Of a DNA stretch of 64,000 nucleotides, positions 1 through 9,424 are shown one piece after another. The DNA comes from Gelidibacter sediminis. GTDB taxonomy: Bacteria > Bacteroidota > Bacteroidia > Flavobacteriales > Flavobacteriaceae. Position 1 is the stretch's first letter. Every line of letters starts with the position of its first letter. Both the position numbers and the translations under genes were made by a program. Where the stretch lies: contig NZ_SOBW01000010.1 in assembly GCF_004364975.1 (NCBI RefSeq), positions 115,937 through 179,936 on the forward strand, given 5' to 3'. Below the pieces are notes generated by a model, which was not told the DNA's origin, searched no databases, and saw only the letters and a program-made list of their open reading frames with translations.

Positions 1-305
1 AGTTTCTTGGCGTTTTCAGCCTGCTTAGGTCGCAAATCGCACAAGGCTTTTATTTCCACACCGTCTATATAACTCATTCTTTTAACTGCTCCTGGACCTC
101 GCATTCCCAAGCCGATAAAACCAATCTTTACGGTTTCAATTTTAGGCGCCGCGTAACCTGACATGTTAAAGCGAGAGGTCCCCATGTTTGGCGGCGCTAT
201 AATTCCTGAAGTGGAACTGCAGCTTACAAATCCGCCAGTTGCGACACCAAGTCCTGCTAACCCCGTTAGCTTTAAAAAATTTCTTCTGTTATTTGAATTA
301 CTCAT
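1..305 (-). CDS. Gfo/Idh/MocA family oxidoreductase, N-terminal part (truncated by window edge)
   Basis: Only the first 101 codons lie in the window; the rest runs off the left edge. The start ATG is at 305-303. The N-terminus (MSNSNNRRNFLKLTGLAG) carries a twin-arginine-like RRNFLKL export signal followed by a hydrophobic stretch and a Cys in a lipobox-like GGFVSCSS, so the enzyme is probably exported and perhaps lipid-anchored. After a linker of about 30 residues comes VKIGFIGLGMRGPG, a Rossmann-type dinucleotide-binding loop, and then VEIKALCDLRP, the second strand typical of Gfo/Idh/MocA dehydrogenases. TAT-exported members of this family in Bacteroidota include GH109-type glycosidases and sugar dehydrogenases, but the substrate cannot be judged from this fragment. 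Confidence 0.85.
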   Translation of the reverse strand, partial: MSNSNNRRNFLKLTGLAGLGVATGGFVSCSSTSGIIAPPNMGTSRFNMSGYAAPKIETVKIGFIGLGMRGPGAVKRMSYIDGVEIKALCDLRPKQAENAKK

Positions 306-996
306 TTTTTAGGTATTAGTATATGATTTTTTTAAAAGAATTAAGACCGCTCCGCTATTAGAACAAAGAACAAAGACTTGCTTAGAACTGGATGAGAAAC
401 ACTTGTAATTTATATTAAAATACATTTTTTAGATTCACATGCTATGGTAAAGCAACGAATCAATTTACGATTCCATACCAAATCAACAGCCAATAAAATT
501 GGGAATTATATCATTGTTTTCACCTAACATAGGCTTAACCTATAAAGATAATCTGTTTATTGAACATTGAAAAAGTTATTTAGAATTAAATCTTCATTGC
601 ATCTTTAAATTGCAGGTTTTAAATAATGAAATTATAAGTTTCACGTGGGTACTTCAATTAACTAAAAAAATATAAAATAAAAAAAGCCCCTACGTTCAAT
701 AGATCATAGAGACATTTTATTATTAAATCACTTAGTGTCCAGTAAAAACAAATGATAACGCAACAAATCCATCTAAAGAAAAAGACATTATAACACTTTT
801 CAAATTTGACTTTGCTTTTTTGAAATTATTTCTACCGAGATTAAATGGAAGATTGCAATTTAAATTATCGCTGTTTGTTATTTAGTTACAAGCAAATCTT
901 CATTCTTGATTCGTTATTCTAAAAGCAAAGCCCCTGCCTGCCGGTGAGGCAGGGTCTTGATTCTTTTTAGAACAACAATGATTTACAAATTAGAAC
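306..996. other. intergenic region, about 690 nt, no gene seen
   Basis: AT-rich DNA between two genes that both read leftward. I find no convincing ORF on either strand. It should hold the promoter of the oxidoreductase near its left end. The only clear structure is the hairpin at 932-954, listed separately. Confidence 0.6.
932..954 (-). terminator. GC-rich hairpin downstream of the M1 peptidase gene
   Basis: Perfect 8-bp arms CCCTGCCT (932-939) and AGGCAGGG (947-954) surround a 7-nt loop. On the minus strand it follows the M1 peptidase stop by about 40 nt and is followed by GCTTTGCTTTT, so it could terminate that transcript. The CCTGCCTGCCGG-type palindrome stands out against AT-rich surroundings and, from memory, resembles a short repeat scattered in flavobacterial genomes. 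Confidence 0.55.
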
Positions 997-2925
997 TTAC
1001 AATTTATTCCAAGTATCATTTAACATATTGACATCTGCCAACATTTTATTCGGATCTAAAACGACGCGTTGCACGCTTTTAGTCGTTTTTAATAAATGGC
1101 TCCATGTATTTCCACGCTGCCAAATTTCAACAGGAAGTCTTACATTTTCGGTAGTATTATCTGAATAAATCACCTGAAGTTCTAAAGGCATCGGAATTTC
1201 TCCAGTATTCTCAACAGTAATCAAATAGTTCCCTTGATATTCCTCCACGGAAGCAATGCCCATATCAATGTTACCATTCCCATAAAACCATCCTTTCCAA
1301 AAATATGACAAGTTTTCACCAGATACATTTTCCATATGATTGAAAAAGTCATTAGGTTGCGGGTGCTTAAAGGCCCAATGGCGGATATAACTATTAAAAG
1401 CATTATCAAAACGCTCAGGCCCTAAAATGTACTCGCGAAGCATAAATAAGCCAGATGCCGGTTTGTAATAGGCAGTATAAGCCAAGTTTCTTGCATTGGC
1501 AACATCTGGAGCGGTATCAATACCTTCACGTTTTTCGTAAGTTAAATAATTCACCAAATTACGCGGCTTGTCTATTGAGGTGGAAAATTCACCCTTATTG
1601 AATGCTGCGGTGCTGTAATGGTTGATAAATGTATTAAAACCTTCATCCATCCACGGATAAAGACGCTCATTACTTCCCACAATCATCGGGAACCAATTAT
1701 GTCCAAACTCATGATCTGTAACGCCCCATAAATCTGATCCTACACTTTGATAATGACAAAAACTAACCCCAGGATATTCCATTCCGCCCACATTTGCCGC
1801 TACGTTAATAGCATTGTAATATGGATAAGGAAAGTAAGTGGTTGAATAAAATTCTACCGACGCTTTTGTAAACTCCGTTGAACGTGTCCAAGCAGCTTTA
1901 CCTGCACTCTCTTTAGGGTATACAGACTGCGCCATCCCTGTTTTGCCGTTACCAAGATTCATACGAGCAGCATCCCAAATAAACGCTTTTGATGAAGCCC
2001 AAGCCACATCACGCGTATTTTCCATTTTATAATGCCAGGTCAGCGTGCCATTTGGTTTTGCTTGCGACGCAGCTTTACCTACCTCATCAGGCTTGATAAT
2101 ATAAACGGTTTCATCACTTTTTTCTGCTTTTGCAAAACGCTCTTGTTGTGTTTTTGTAAGCACCTCTTTCGGGTTTTGTAAAATCCCAGAGCACACCACC
2201 GTGTGATTTGCTGGAGCCGTAATTTTAACATCAAAAGTTCCATATTCGCAATAGAACTCCCCTGCTCCTAAATACGGTTCTGTATTCCAACCCGTAACAT
2301 CATCAAAAACCGCTACACGTGGATACCATTGTGCAAGTGCATAAATGATTCCGGCTTCAGTTTCCAATCGGCCCATACGGTCCATCCCTTCTACAGGAAC
2401 TTTAAATTTAAAGTCCATACTTATGGTCACTTTTCCTCCAATGGCAGCCAAAGGTTTGTCAAGAAAAAGTTGCATGCGGGTATCGGTCACCAAGTATTTT
2501 GAAGAGGTTCCTGTTGCTGTTTTAGCCGATACATTGTTCAATTCAAATCCGCCTTCAACATCTCCTGCGTAACGGCTACCTAAAACAGAGGTCGTTAAGG
2601 TGCCTCTAGAAGTTTCTGTAAAACGATTCTGTTCCAAATACAGCCAAATAAACTCTAAAGTTTCGGGACTATTATTTATATACTGTATGGTGACAGTACC
2701 AGATACCGTGTGGTTTTTATCGTCTAACGCTATCTCCAAATTATAATCGGCCGAATTTTGCCAATATTCTGGACCAGGTTTTCCCGATGCCGTGCGATAA
2801 ACATTGCCTTGGCGATAAGACACATTGTCAAATAAATGCTGATTATTCTTTACTGCTTCTTGAGCAACTACAGACAAGGAAAAAGCGAATAACATGAGCA
2901 ACATGCTATTTTTTAAATACTTCAT
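997..2925 (-). CDS. M1 family zinc aminopeptidase, exported
   Basis: A 642-residue protein with an N-terminal signal peptide (hydrophobic to about residue 20, ending SVVAQ), so it is periplasmic or surface-exposed. It carries the gluzincin signature HEFGH at residues 405-409 and the third zinc ligand Glu at 428 in WMDEGF, the HExxH-18-E spacing of the M1 family. The exopeptidase motif appears as VGGMEYPG near residue 380. The N-terminal half is the beta-rich saddle domain of M1 enzymes. The C-terminal ERAP-like helical domain looks short, as in the compact M1 enzymes of Bacteroidota. It should remove N-terminal residues from peptides. It is monocistronic, and a hairpin at 932-954 follows its stop. 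Specificity is unknown. Confidence 0.9.
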   Translation of the reverse strand: MKYLKNSMLLMLFAFSLSVVAQEAVKNNQHLFDNVSYRQGNVYRTASGKPGPEYWQNSADYNLEIALDDKNHTVSGTVTIQYINNSPETLEFIWLYLEQNRFTETSRGTLTTSVLGSRYAGDVEGGFELNNVSAKTATGTSSKYLVTDTRMQLFLDKPLAAIGGKVTISMDFKFKVPVEGMDRMGRLETEAGIIYALAQWYPRVAVFDDVTGWNTEPYLGAGEFYCEYGTFDVKITAPANHTVVCSGILQNPKEVLTKTQQERFAKAEKSDETVYIIKPDEVGKAASQAKPNGTLTWHYKMENTRDVAWASSKAFIWDAARMNLGNGKTGMAQSVYPKESAGKAAWTRSTEFTKASVEFYSTTYFPYPYYNAINVAANVGGMEYPGVSFCHYQSVGSDLWGVTDHEFGHNWFPMIVGSNERLYPWMDEGFNTFINHYSTAAFNKGEFSTSIDKPRNLVNYLTYEKREGIDTAPDVANARNLAYTAYYKPASGLFMLREYILGPERFDNAFNSYIRHWAFKHPQPNDFFNHMENVSGENLSYFWKGWFYGNGNIDMGIASVEEYQGNYLITVENTGEIPMPLELQVIYSDNTTENVRLPVEIWQRGNTWSHLLKTTKSVQRVVLDPNKMLADVNMLNDTWNKL

Positions 2926-3201
2926 AATTAAAAATTTAATGATAGGAATGCGAATATACTAATTAGAACGAAAGAAAACAGGCCCTACGCTTACTTGAGG
3001 AGGAGTTTATGGATTATTTAACATCCTGATTTTAATAGCCAACAAATGTTTAAACTTGAGCGTATTTTAAATTCCTAAGATTAACAATTACCCATCCCAA
3101 TCATCTACACACAACATGTTTACAAAATAAAATCTGCCACCTTTCCATTTGTAAAACTTTAACAATTCGTTAAAAAAACAGAAGTGTGTTCATAAATTCA
3201 C

Positions 3202-3209
3202 TAATTTTG
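3202..3209 (+). promoter_or_regulatory. Bacteroidota -7 element for the copper island leader gene
   Basis: TAATTTTG matches the Bacteroidota TAnnTTTG -7 consensus exactly. It lies 6 nt before the ATG at 3216, so transcription would start at or just before that codon. Either the mRNA is nearly leaderless or translation starts at the in-frame ATG at 3240. I see no good -33 box. Confidence 0.45.
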
Positions 3210-3215
3210 TAACGT

Positions 3216-3635
3216 ATGAAACAATTTTTACAAAAATCAATGGCTTTTTTTATGGCATCTGTCGTTCTGATGACGACATCGTCATTTGCTGTTGATTTGC
3301 ATTATTGTGGAGATACGATGGTCGATTTTTCATTTATGCAGCAAGTCGAAACTTGTGGCATGGAAAAACTTCCGGTCAGTACAAGTTGTGAAAATCCAGA
3401 TCTTGCTGTAAAATCATGCTGTACCGACAAGCAAATTGTTAAGGAAGGTCAAGATGATCTTAAAGTGTCTTTCGATACCTTAACGCTCGAGCAACAAGTT
3501 TTCATTACCTCATTTACGTATTCTTATCTCAGTCTTTTTGAAGGAACTGAATCTAACAGTATTCCTTTTGTAGATTATGCGCCCCCCTTTATTGAACGGG
3601 ATGTGCAAGTGCTGCACCAGACTTTCTTAATTTGA
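3216..3635 (+). CDS. HYC_CC_PP family exported protein
   Basis: A 139-residue protein with a signal peptide (to about residue 25, ending SSFAV) followed by the family signatures in order: LHYCGD (HYC), a KSCCTD double cysteine near residue 70, and YAPPFIERD (PP) near the C-terminus. Other cysteines flank these. Members of this small Bacteroidota family are usually encoded beside CusA/CzcA-type efflux pumps and are presumed to bind metal in the periplasm; no biochemical role is established that I know of. Here it is the first gene of the copper island, 132 nt ahead of cusA and in the same orientation, which supports a role in copper or silver handling. Confidence 0.85.
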   Translation: MKQFLQKSMAFFMASVVLMTTSSFAVDLHYCGDTMVDFSFMQQVETCGMEKLPVSTSCENPDLAVKSCCTDKQIVKEGQDDLKVSFDTLTLEQQVFITSFTYSYLSLFEGTESNSIPFVDYAPPFIERDVQVLHQTFLI

Positions 3636-3647
3636 TTTATTAGTCAG

Positions 3648-3720
3648 TCCTGATCTATATCAGGAAAACAAGCCCTAGGTCATTACCGTTTTGGGCACGT
3701 TTTGTTTGTTCTATTTCTGT
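3648..3720 (+). other. stem-loops between the HYC_CC_PP gene and cusA
   Basis: TCCTGAT and ATCAGGA (3648-3654 and 3659-3665) form a perfect 7-bp stem with a 4-nt loop. Just after it, AAAACAAGCCC and GGGC-TTTTGTTT can pair around 3667-3713 and are followed by a T-rich stretch, like a partial terminator. This could reduce read-through from the leader gene into the pump gene. The structure is by eye only. Confidence 0.35.
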
Positions 3721-3767
3721 AGAGCTTAACGCAAACGCTTTGTTTAACTGTCTAATAAATACCATTC

Positions 3768-6700
3768 ATGCTCAATAAAAGCATCAAATTTCTTATAGAA
3801 AATAAATTAGTCGCTGTACTCCTTTTAACCTTATTTGTTGGATGGGGATTAGTCAACGCACCTTTAGATATAAATACTGGTTTCTTACCATCTGACCCCG
3901 TATCCGTAGATGCTATACCGGATATTGGAGAAAACCAGCAAATTGTATTTACCAAATGGGACGGACGTTCTCCACAAGATATTGAGGACCAAATCACCTA
4001 TCCTCTTACAACGTCGTTGTTAGGAATTTCAGGCGTAAAAACTATTCGTAGCTCTTCAATGTTCGGTTTTTCGAGCATTTATATCATTTTTGAAGAAGAT
4101 GTTGAATTTTATTGGTCCCGCAGCCGAATCCTTGAAAAGCTAAATTCGCTACCTGCGAATCTATTGCCAGAGGGTGTGAATCCTGCCTTAGGACCAGACG
4201 CAACAGGATTGGGTCAGGTATTTTGGTACACTTTAGAAGGGCGGGATAAAGAGGGTAACGTTACTGGCGGTTGGGATCTTCATGAGTTGCGTAGTATTCA
4301 AGATTATTATGTTAAATACGGATTGTCTTCTGCAAGTGGTGTTTCTGAAGTGGCTTCTATTGGTGGATATGTTCAGGAATATCAAATTGATGTGGACCCT
4401 GAAAAGATGCGTCAGTACAATATTGGATTGAGCGCTATTGTAAAGGCGGTTAAGGAAAGTAATCAAGATATTGGAGCGCAGACCTTGGAAATTAATCAGG
4501 CGGAATATTTAGTGCGTGGCCTGGGTTATGTAAAATCGGTGGCGGATATCGAAAATGCGGTGGTGACTTCAGAAAATTTCACCTCCATCAGAATCAAGGA
4601 TATTGCCAATGTCAACCTCGGGCCACAAGCCAGACGTGGGATTTTAGATAAAGAAGGCGCTGAAGTTGTGGGAGGTGTTGTGGTTGCCAGATATGGTGCC
4701 AATCCATTGGAAGTTATCAATAATGTTAAAGATCAGATTGCAGATTTATCTTCCGGACTACCAAGTAAAACATTATCGGACGGACGCACCTCACAAATAA
4801 CTATTGTTCCATTCTACGATCGTTCTGAACTGATTCAGGAAACTTTATACACGCTAAACGAAGCACTTATTCTTGAAATCCTGATTACCATTTTGGTGAT
4901 TATCGTGATGGTCTTCAACTTACGGGCCTCCATCCTTATTTCAGGATTATTACCCGTAGCCGTTTTGATGGTATTTATTACGATGAAACTGTTTAATGTT
5001 GATGCCAATATTGTAGCCCTTTCAGGTATTGCGATTGCTATTGGCACCATGGTGGATGTAGGTGTGATTCTCGCCGAAAACATGATCCGACATATTGAAA
5101 GTGAAAAGTTACGCCTTCGAGAAGATGGCACGGAATACACCACAAACGAAATCATTTACAATGCGACCACTGAAGTTTCTGGAGCCATATTAACTGCGGT
5201 GTTAACCACAATCATCAGTTTTATTCCAGTATTTACGATGATAGGTGCTGAAGGTAAATTGTTCCGCCCGTTAGCGTTTACCAAAACCATGGCGCTTACC
5301 GCATCATTGATTGTGGCACTGTTCTTAATTCCGCCTTTTGCTGCGTTTTTGTTTAGAAAAAGCAATATTATGGAGCGCACCAAATACATCATGAATGGCG
5401 TTCTTATAATTCTGGGTATAACCGCAATTGCTTACGGCTTTTGGCTTGGAAGTATTTTAATGGCATTTGGCATTGTAGGAATTTTAAGTATCCGAAATGT
5501 GGTTACTGAAAAGCGTGCCAATCTGATTAAAATTATCATTTCAGTTATAGCGATTGTCGTTTTACTGGCAGAATATTGGCGACCGCTCGGATTTGATCGC
5601 AGCATCATCATGAACTTGATTTTTGTGGGCATTATTTGCTTTGGATTGCTTGGCGTGTTCTCCATTTTCCAGAGGTATTACCACGCTATATTAAGCTGGG
5701 CACTTCAAAATCGATTACTGTTTTTAATCATCCCAACAACTGTTTTGATTTTAGGCTTCATCATTATGCGTAATACCGGCAAGGAATTTATGCCTGCACT
5801 TAATGAAGGCTCCTTTTTATTAATGCCAACCTCCCTACCTCACGCCGGTGTGGAAGAAAATAAACGTGTTTTACAACAGCTCGATATGGCTGTGTCGAGC
5901 ATCCCAGAAATTGAAACTGTAGTCGGTAAAGCGGGTAGAACAGAATCGGCTTTAGACCCTGCGCCACTTTCCATGTATGAAAATGTGATTATTTACAAGT
6001 CCGAATACATGCGAAATGCTGATGGCGACAGACAACGCTATCAAGTTAATGACGACGGATTTTATGTGATGAAAAACAAACGCCTATTCCACAATACCAA
6101 CAGTGATGTCAGCGATGATGCTCTGGAAAATGCTCGTAATAAAGGACTACTTTCCTCAGCAATAACAGTATCAGACAAAGATCTTATACAGGATGATGAT
6201 GGCGAGTATTTTAGAAATTGGCGACCAGAAATCAATAGTCCGAATGACATTTGGAACGCCATTGTAAATGTCACCAAAATACCTGGCGTGACCTCTGCAC
6301 CGAAGTTACAGCCGATCGAAACCCGATTGGTAATGTTGCAAACAGGAATGCGTGCACCAATGGGTATTAAAGTAAAAGGTCAGAATTTAGAGCAAATTGA
6401 GGCCTTTGGGATGGAATTGGAAGGCATTTTAAAACAAGCCGAAGGTGTTAAGGAACAAGCTGTGTTTGCTGATCGTATTGTTGGAAAACCGTATTTGCTT
6501 ATCGATATCAAGAGAGAGCAGTTGGCACGTTATGGCATCACCATTATGGAGGTTCAGGAAATCCTACAGATTGCGGTTGGCGGAATGCCATTGACCCAAA
6601 CGGTAGAAGGTCGTGAGCGTTACGGTGTACGTGTGCGTTATCCGCGTGAACTGCGTTCTAATCCGGAAGATATTAAAAACATTCACGTTCCTGTTGAAAA

Positions 6701-7562
6701 AGGAAGCCCTGTACCATTAGGCGAGTTGGTAGATATTAGATATGAACAAGGTCCTATGGTTATTAAAAGTGAGGACACGTTCTTAATCGGCTATGTACTA
6801 TTTGACAAACTTGACGGGTTTGCAGAAGTTGATGTGGTAGAAAATGCACAAGCCCTCATTCAAAAACACATTGATAATGGCGACTTGGTAGTACCGCAAG
6901 GCATCAGTTACCGATTTACGGGGACTTATGAAAACCAGCTTCGCGCGGAAAAGACATTATCCGTGGTCGTGCCATTAGCGTTATTAATTATTTTTGTTAT
7001 TCTCTATTTCCAATTCCGCTCAGTGACCACGTCGCTTATGGTGTTTACGGGAATTACGGTAGCCTTTGCTGGCGGATTCATCATGATCTGGTTGTATGGT
7101 CAAGATTGGTTCTTCAATTTCAACATTTTTGGAGAAAACATGCGCGACCTGTTCAATATGAAAACCATCAACCTAAGTGTCGCCGTGTGGGTCGGTTTTA
7201 TTGCGCTATTTGGTATTGCTACCGATGATGGCGTGGTCATGGCCACGTACCTCACCCAAACGTTTGAAAGAGAGCAACCAACCGATAAAAAAGGCATTAG
7301 ACTTGCCACTTTAGAAGCGGCTGGCAATAGAATCCGTCCGTGTTTGATGACTACAGTAACTACGGTGCTCGCTTTATTACCGGTATTGACCTCAACAGGA
7401 AAAGGAAGCGATATCATGATCCCAATGGCCATTCCTATTTTTGGTGGGATGTTGATAGACACGACCTCTTACTTCTTGGTTCCTGTTCTCTACAGTTGGA
7501 AAAAAGAACGTGAAGCAAAAAGACAACTTAAAAAGGAATCAAAAACACTAATTACTGAATAA
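3768..7562 (+). CDS. cusA: CusA/CzcA-type heavy-metal RND efflux pump
   Basis: A 1264-residue inner-membrane RND transporter that should export Cu(I)/Ag(I) using the proton gradient. The start MLNKSIKFLIENKLVAVLLL is the normal first helix, followed by a periplasmic porter domain with DGRSPQDIEDQITYPL, typical of the HME-RND branch. The proton-relay Asp appears in GTMVDVGVIL (about residue 428), and the late helix has GIATDDGVVMATYL. It is about 200 residues longer than E. coli CusA: after the sixth helix (roughly residues 534-640) there is an insert with several extra hydrophobic segments, and a second insert of about 70 residues lies near 740-830. Its stop overlaps the next ATG by one base (TAATG), so it is translationally coupled to the outer-membrane channel. 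The adaptor is encoded 9 kb downstream at 16916. The copper context makes Cu/Ag more likely than Zn/Co. Confidence 0.93.
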   Translation: MLNKSIKFLIENKLVAVLLLTLFVGWGLVNAPLDINTGFLPSDPVSVDAIPDIGENQQIVFTKWDGRSPQDIEDQITYPLTTSLLGISGVKTIRSSSMFGFSSIYIIFEEDVEFYWSRSRILEKLNSLPANLLPEGVNPALGPDATGLGQVFWYTLEGRDKEGNVTGGWDLHELRSIQDYYVKYGLSSASGVSEVASIGGYVQEYQIDVDPEKMRQYNIGLSAIVKAVKESNQDIGAQTLEINQAEYLVRGLGYVKSVADIENAVVTSENFTSIRIKDIANVNLGPQARRGILDKEGAEVVGGVVVARYGANPLEVINNVKDQIADLSSGLPSKTLSDGRTSQITIVPFYDRSELIQETLYTLNEALILEILITILVIIVMVFNLRASILISGLLPVAVLMVFITMKLFNVDANIVALSGIAIAIGTMVDVGVILAENMIRHIESEKLRLREDGTEYTTNEIIYNATTEVSGAILTAVLTTIISFIPVFTMIGAEGKLFRPLAFTKTMALTASLIVALFLIPPFAAFLFRKSNIMERTKYIMNGVLIILGITAIAYGFWLGSILMAFGIVGILSIRNVVTEKRANLIKIIISVIAIVVLLAEYWRPLGFDRSIIMNLIFVGIICFGLLGVFSIFQRYYHAILSWALQNRLLFLIIPTTVLILGFIIMRNTGKEFMPALNEGSFLLMPTSLPHAGVEENKRVLQQLDMAVSSIPEIETVVGKAGRTESALDPAPLSMYENVIIYKSEYMRNADGDRQRYQVNDDGFYVMKNKRLFHNTNSDVSDDALENARNKGLLSSAITVSDKDLIQDDDGEYFRNWRPEINSPNDIWNAIVNVTKIPGVTSAPKLQPIETRLVMLQTGMRAPMGIKVKGQNLEQIEAFGMELEGILKQAEGVKEQAVFADRIVGKPYLLIDIKREQLARYGITIMEVQEILQIAVGGMPLTQTVEGRERYGVRVRYPRELRSNPEDIKNIHVPVEKGSPVPLGELVDIRYEQGPMVIKSEDTFLIGYVLFDKLDGFAEVDVVENAQALIQKHIDNGDLVVPQGISYRFTGTYENQLRAEKTLSVVVPLALLIIFVILYFQFRSVTTSLMVFTGITVAFAGGFIMIWLYGQDWFFNFNIFGENMRDLFNMKTINLSVAVWVGFIALFGIATDDGVVMATYLTQTFEREQPTDKKGIRLATLEAAGNRIRPCLMTTVTTVLALLPVLTSTGKGSDIMIPMAIPIFGGMLIDTTSYFLVPVLYSWKKEREAKRQLKKESKTLITE

Positions 7563-8791
7563 TGAGCAACAAGAATAAATATATCGTCCTCTTTATCTGC
7601 TTTGCATTTGGCCTTTCGTCATTGAACAGTTATGGTCAAGATTTGCAATCGTATATTAAAGAAGCCATTGCCAACAACCCTAAGATTCAGAAAGTGGATT
7701 TGCAATACAAAATCGCTACTGAAAAAATCAAGGAAGTCAATAGTTTACCAAATACTGAGTTTAATTTTGGTGTGATGGCCATAGCGCCAGAAGTAGAGAT
7801 GCCTATGGAACGTTTTAGAGTTTCTGTGATGCAAATGTTGCCTTGGTTTGGTACCATCACCTCAAGAGAAAATTATGCATCGGCCATGGCAGATGCACAA
7901 TATGTGGAGGTGACCATCACCAAACGAAAACTGGCACTTTCAGTCTCCCAACTGTATTATACGCTTTATGAAATTAGAGCAAAGCAGGCCGTGCTTCAGA
8001 AGAACATTGCGCTTTTAGAGACTTATGAGCGACTTGCCCTGACCTCTTTGGAAGTTAATAAAGCATCTGCCGTTGATGTCTTGAAATTACAAATTAGACA
8101 GAACGAATTACAACAGGAAATTGACGTTTTAGATCAGCAGAACAAAGGCATACAGGCTGCAATGAACAGCTTGTTGAATAAGCCTAATGATGCGGCAGTT
8201 GAGGTGTCAGATGCCTTGGTAATTCCAGAAAACGACAGCATTTTTAGTTACGATAGTTTAGCGGTCAACCCTGAGTTGCTCAAATATGATAAATTGTACC
8301 AATCTGTTGAACAGTCAGAATTGATGAACCTAAAGGAAAGTGTTCCAATGATCGGACTTGGTGTAGAATATATCAATCAAGAAAAGAGCCCGATGAGTAT
8401 GAGTTCTTACCAAGATATGGTGATGCCGATGGTTTCGTTATCCATCCCTATCTTTAATAACACTTATAAATCGAGAACGAGACAAAATACGCTTCAAAAA
8501 CAGGAAATACAATCGCAAAAAGATGAACGTTTGAATATGCTGACCGCCGATTTGTCCAAGGCCATTTCGCAGCGCAACCAATCTCGCATAAAATTCAACA
8601 GTCAGCAAAAAAACCTGAAGCAGGCTGAAGATGCGGAAGGCATCCTGATTAAGAATTATGAAACAGGCACTATCGATTTTAATGATGTTTTAGACATTCA
8701 GGAGTTGCAATTAAAATTTCAAATGAATCAAATTGAATCGATCAACATGTATTATGTACAGTCGGCCATCATTAACTATTTAGTTCACTAA
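7562..8791 (+). CDS. cusC: TolC/CusC-type outer membrane efflux channel
   Basis: A 409-residue protein with a signal peptide ending near SYGQ (residue 25), followed by the long amphipathic helices of the outer membrane efflux protein family, with the typical duplicated helix-strand arrangement. It should form the trimeric channel through the outer membrane for the CusA pump. The ATG overlaps the cusA stop by one base, and the HMA-AraC gene follows after 2 nt, so the three form one transcription unit. It is slightly shorter than E. coli CusC and lacks an evident lipobox, which is normal for Bacteroidota members. Confidence 0.9.
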   Translation: MSNKNKYIVLFICFAFGLSSLNSYGQDLQSYIKEAIANNPKIQKVDLQYKIATEKIKEVNSLPNTEFNFGVMAIAPEVEMPMERFRVSVMQMLPWFGTITSRENYASAMADAQYVEVTITKRKLALSVSQLYYTLYEIRAKQAVLQKNIALLETYERLALTSLEVNKASAVDVLKLQIRQNELQQEIDVLDQQNKGIQAAMNSLLNKPNDAAVEVSDALVIPENDSIFSYDSLAVNPELLKYDKLYQSVEQSELMNLKESVPMIGLGVEYINQEKSPMSMSSYQDMVMPMVSLSIPIFNNTYKSRTRQNTLQKQEIQSQKDERLNMLTADLSKAISQRNQSRIKFNSQQKNLKQAEDAEGILIKNYETGTIDFNDVLDIQELQLKFQMNQIESINMYYVQSAIINYLVH

Positions 8792-8793
8792 TT

Positions 8794-9360
8794 ATGATAA
8801 AAGACTTCTACATCAAAAATATGGTTTGCGATCGCTGCATTAAGGTGTTACGAGATGAACTGAATGCTCACACTATCGAACTCCTGAACATCGAATTAGG
8901 GCGAATCACTTTAGATGTACAAGACTCAGACACCACGGAAATTTTGGTGTCCATATTAGATAAAAATGGATTTTCATTAATTGACAATCCTGAACTACAT
9001 CTTGTAGAACAAATAAAAATTGAACTCATTCAGTTGTTGAAACAGTTACCATTACAAATTGAGCAAAAGCTATCCTCCTATTTAGAATCAAAGCTCCACA
9101 AGGATTATTTTAAAATGAGCAAACTTTTCTCAACTAACGAAAGTGTCACTATAGAAAAATATTTTATCAAATTAAAAATAGAAAAAGTGAAAGAGCTGAT
9201 CCAAAATCAAGCATTGAATTTTACAGAAATCAGCCAACTGCTTAATTATAGTAACATCAACCATCTGAGCAGACAGTTTAAGAGAGAAACAGGCATGAGT
9301 TTATCAGAGTATAAATCGGCGCAAAAAAACGACAGAACCTCGTTGGACCAAATTGTATAA
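8794..9360 (+). CDS. AraC-type regulator with N-terminal HMA-like metal-binding domain
   Basis: A 188-residue protein in two parts. Residues 1-66 read like a heavy-metal-associated (HMA) fold: IKNMVCDRCIKVL with the CxxC pair at C12 and C15, then alternating strands and helices and a final GFSLID. Residues about 95-178 form an AraC-type helix-turn-helix: the first helix set has NFTEISQLLNYSNINHLSRQFKRETGMSLSEYK, the classic second-helix and signature region. A direct reading is a regulator that binds Cu/Ag through the HMA cysteines and controls the island. It is encoded 2 nt after cusC and just before a promoter-like element for the multicopper oxidase gene. Each domain is recognisable; metal sensing is inference. 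Confidence 0.85.
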   Translation: MIKDFYIKNMVCDRCIKVLRDELNAHTIELLNIELGRITLDVQDSDTTEILVSILDKNGFSLIDNPELHLVEQIKIELIQLLKQLPLQIEQKLSSYLESKLHKDYFKMSKLFSTNESVTIEKYFIKLKIEKVKELIQNQALNFTEISQLLNYSNINHLSRQFKRETGMSLSEYKSAQKNDRTSLDQIV

Positions 9361-9402
9361 CAATCAGCCAAGATTATGAAACAAATTATTGATAATCAAT
9401 TG

Positions 9403-9410
9403 TAATTTTG
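9403..9410 (+). promoter_or_regulatory. Bacteroidota -7 element for the multicopper oxidase gene
   Basis: TAATTTTG matches TAnnTTTG, with a start of transcription expected near 9416. This lies downstream of a possible upstream ATG (9389) and 15 nt before the ATG at 9425, which supports the later start codon. Confidence 0.45.
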
Positions 9411-9424
9411 AAAAAACTGATCTT

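Noticed and set aside
7100..7462. 120-codon minus-strand ORF inside cusA
   Set aside because: It is the antisense of a conserved RND coding region; no independent support.
9389..9424. upstream ATG of the multicopper oxidase
   Set aside because: It would add 12 polar residues before the signal peptide and lies before the -7 element at 9403-9410.
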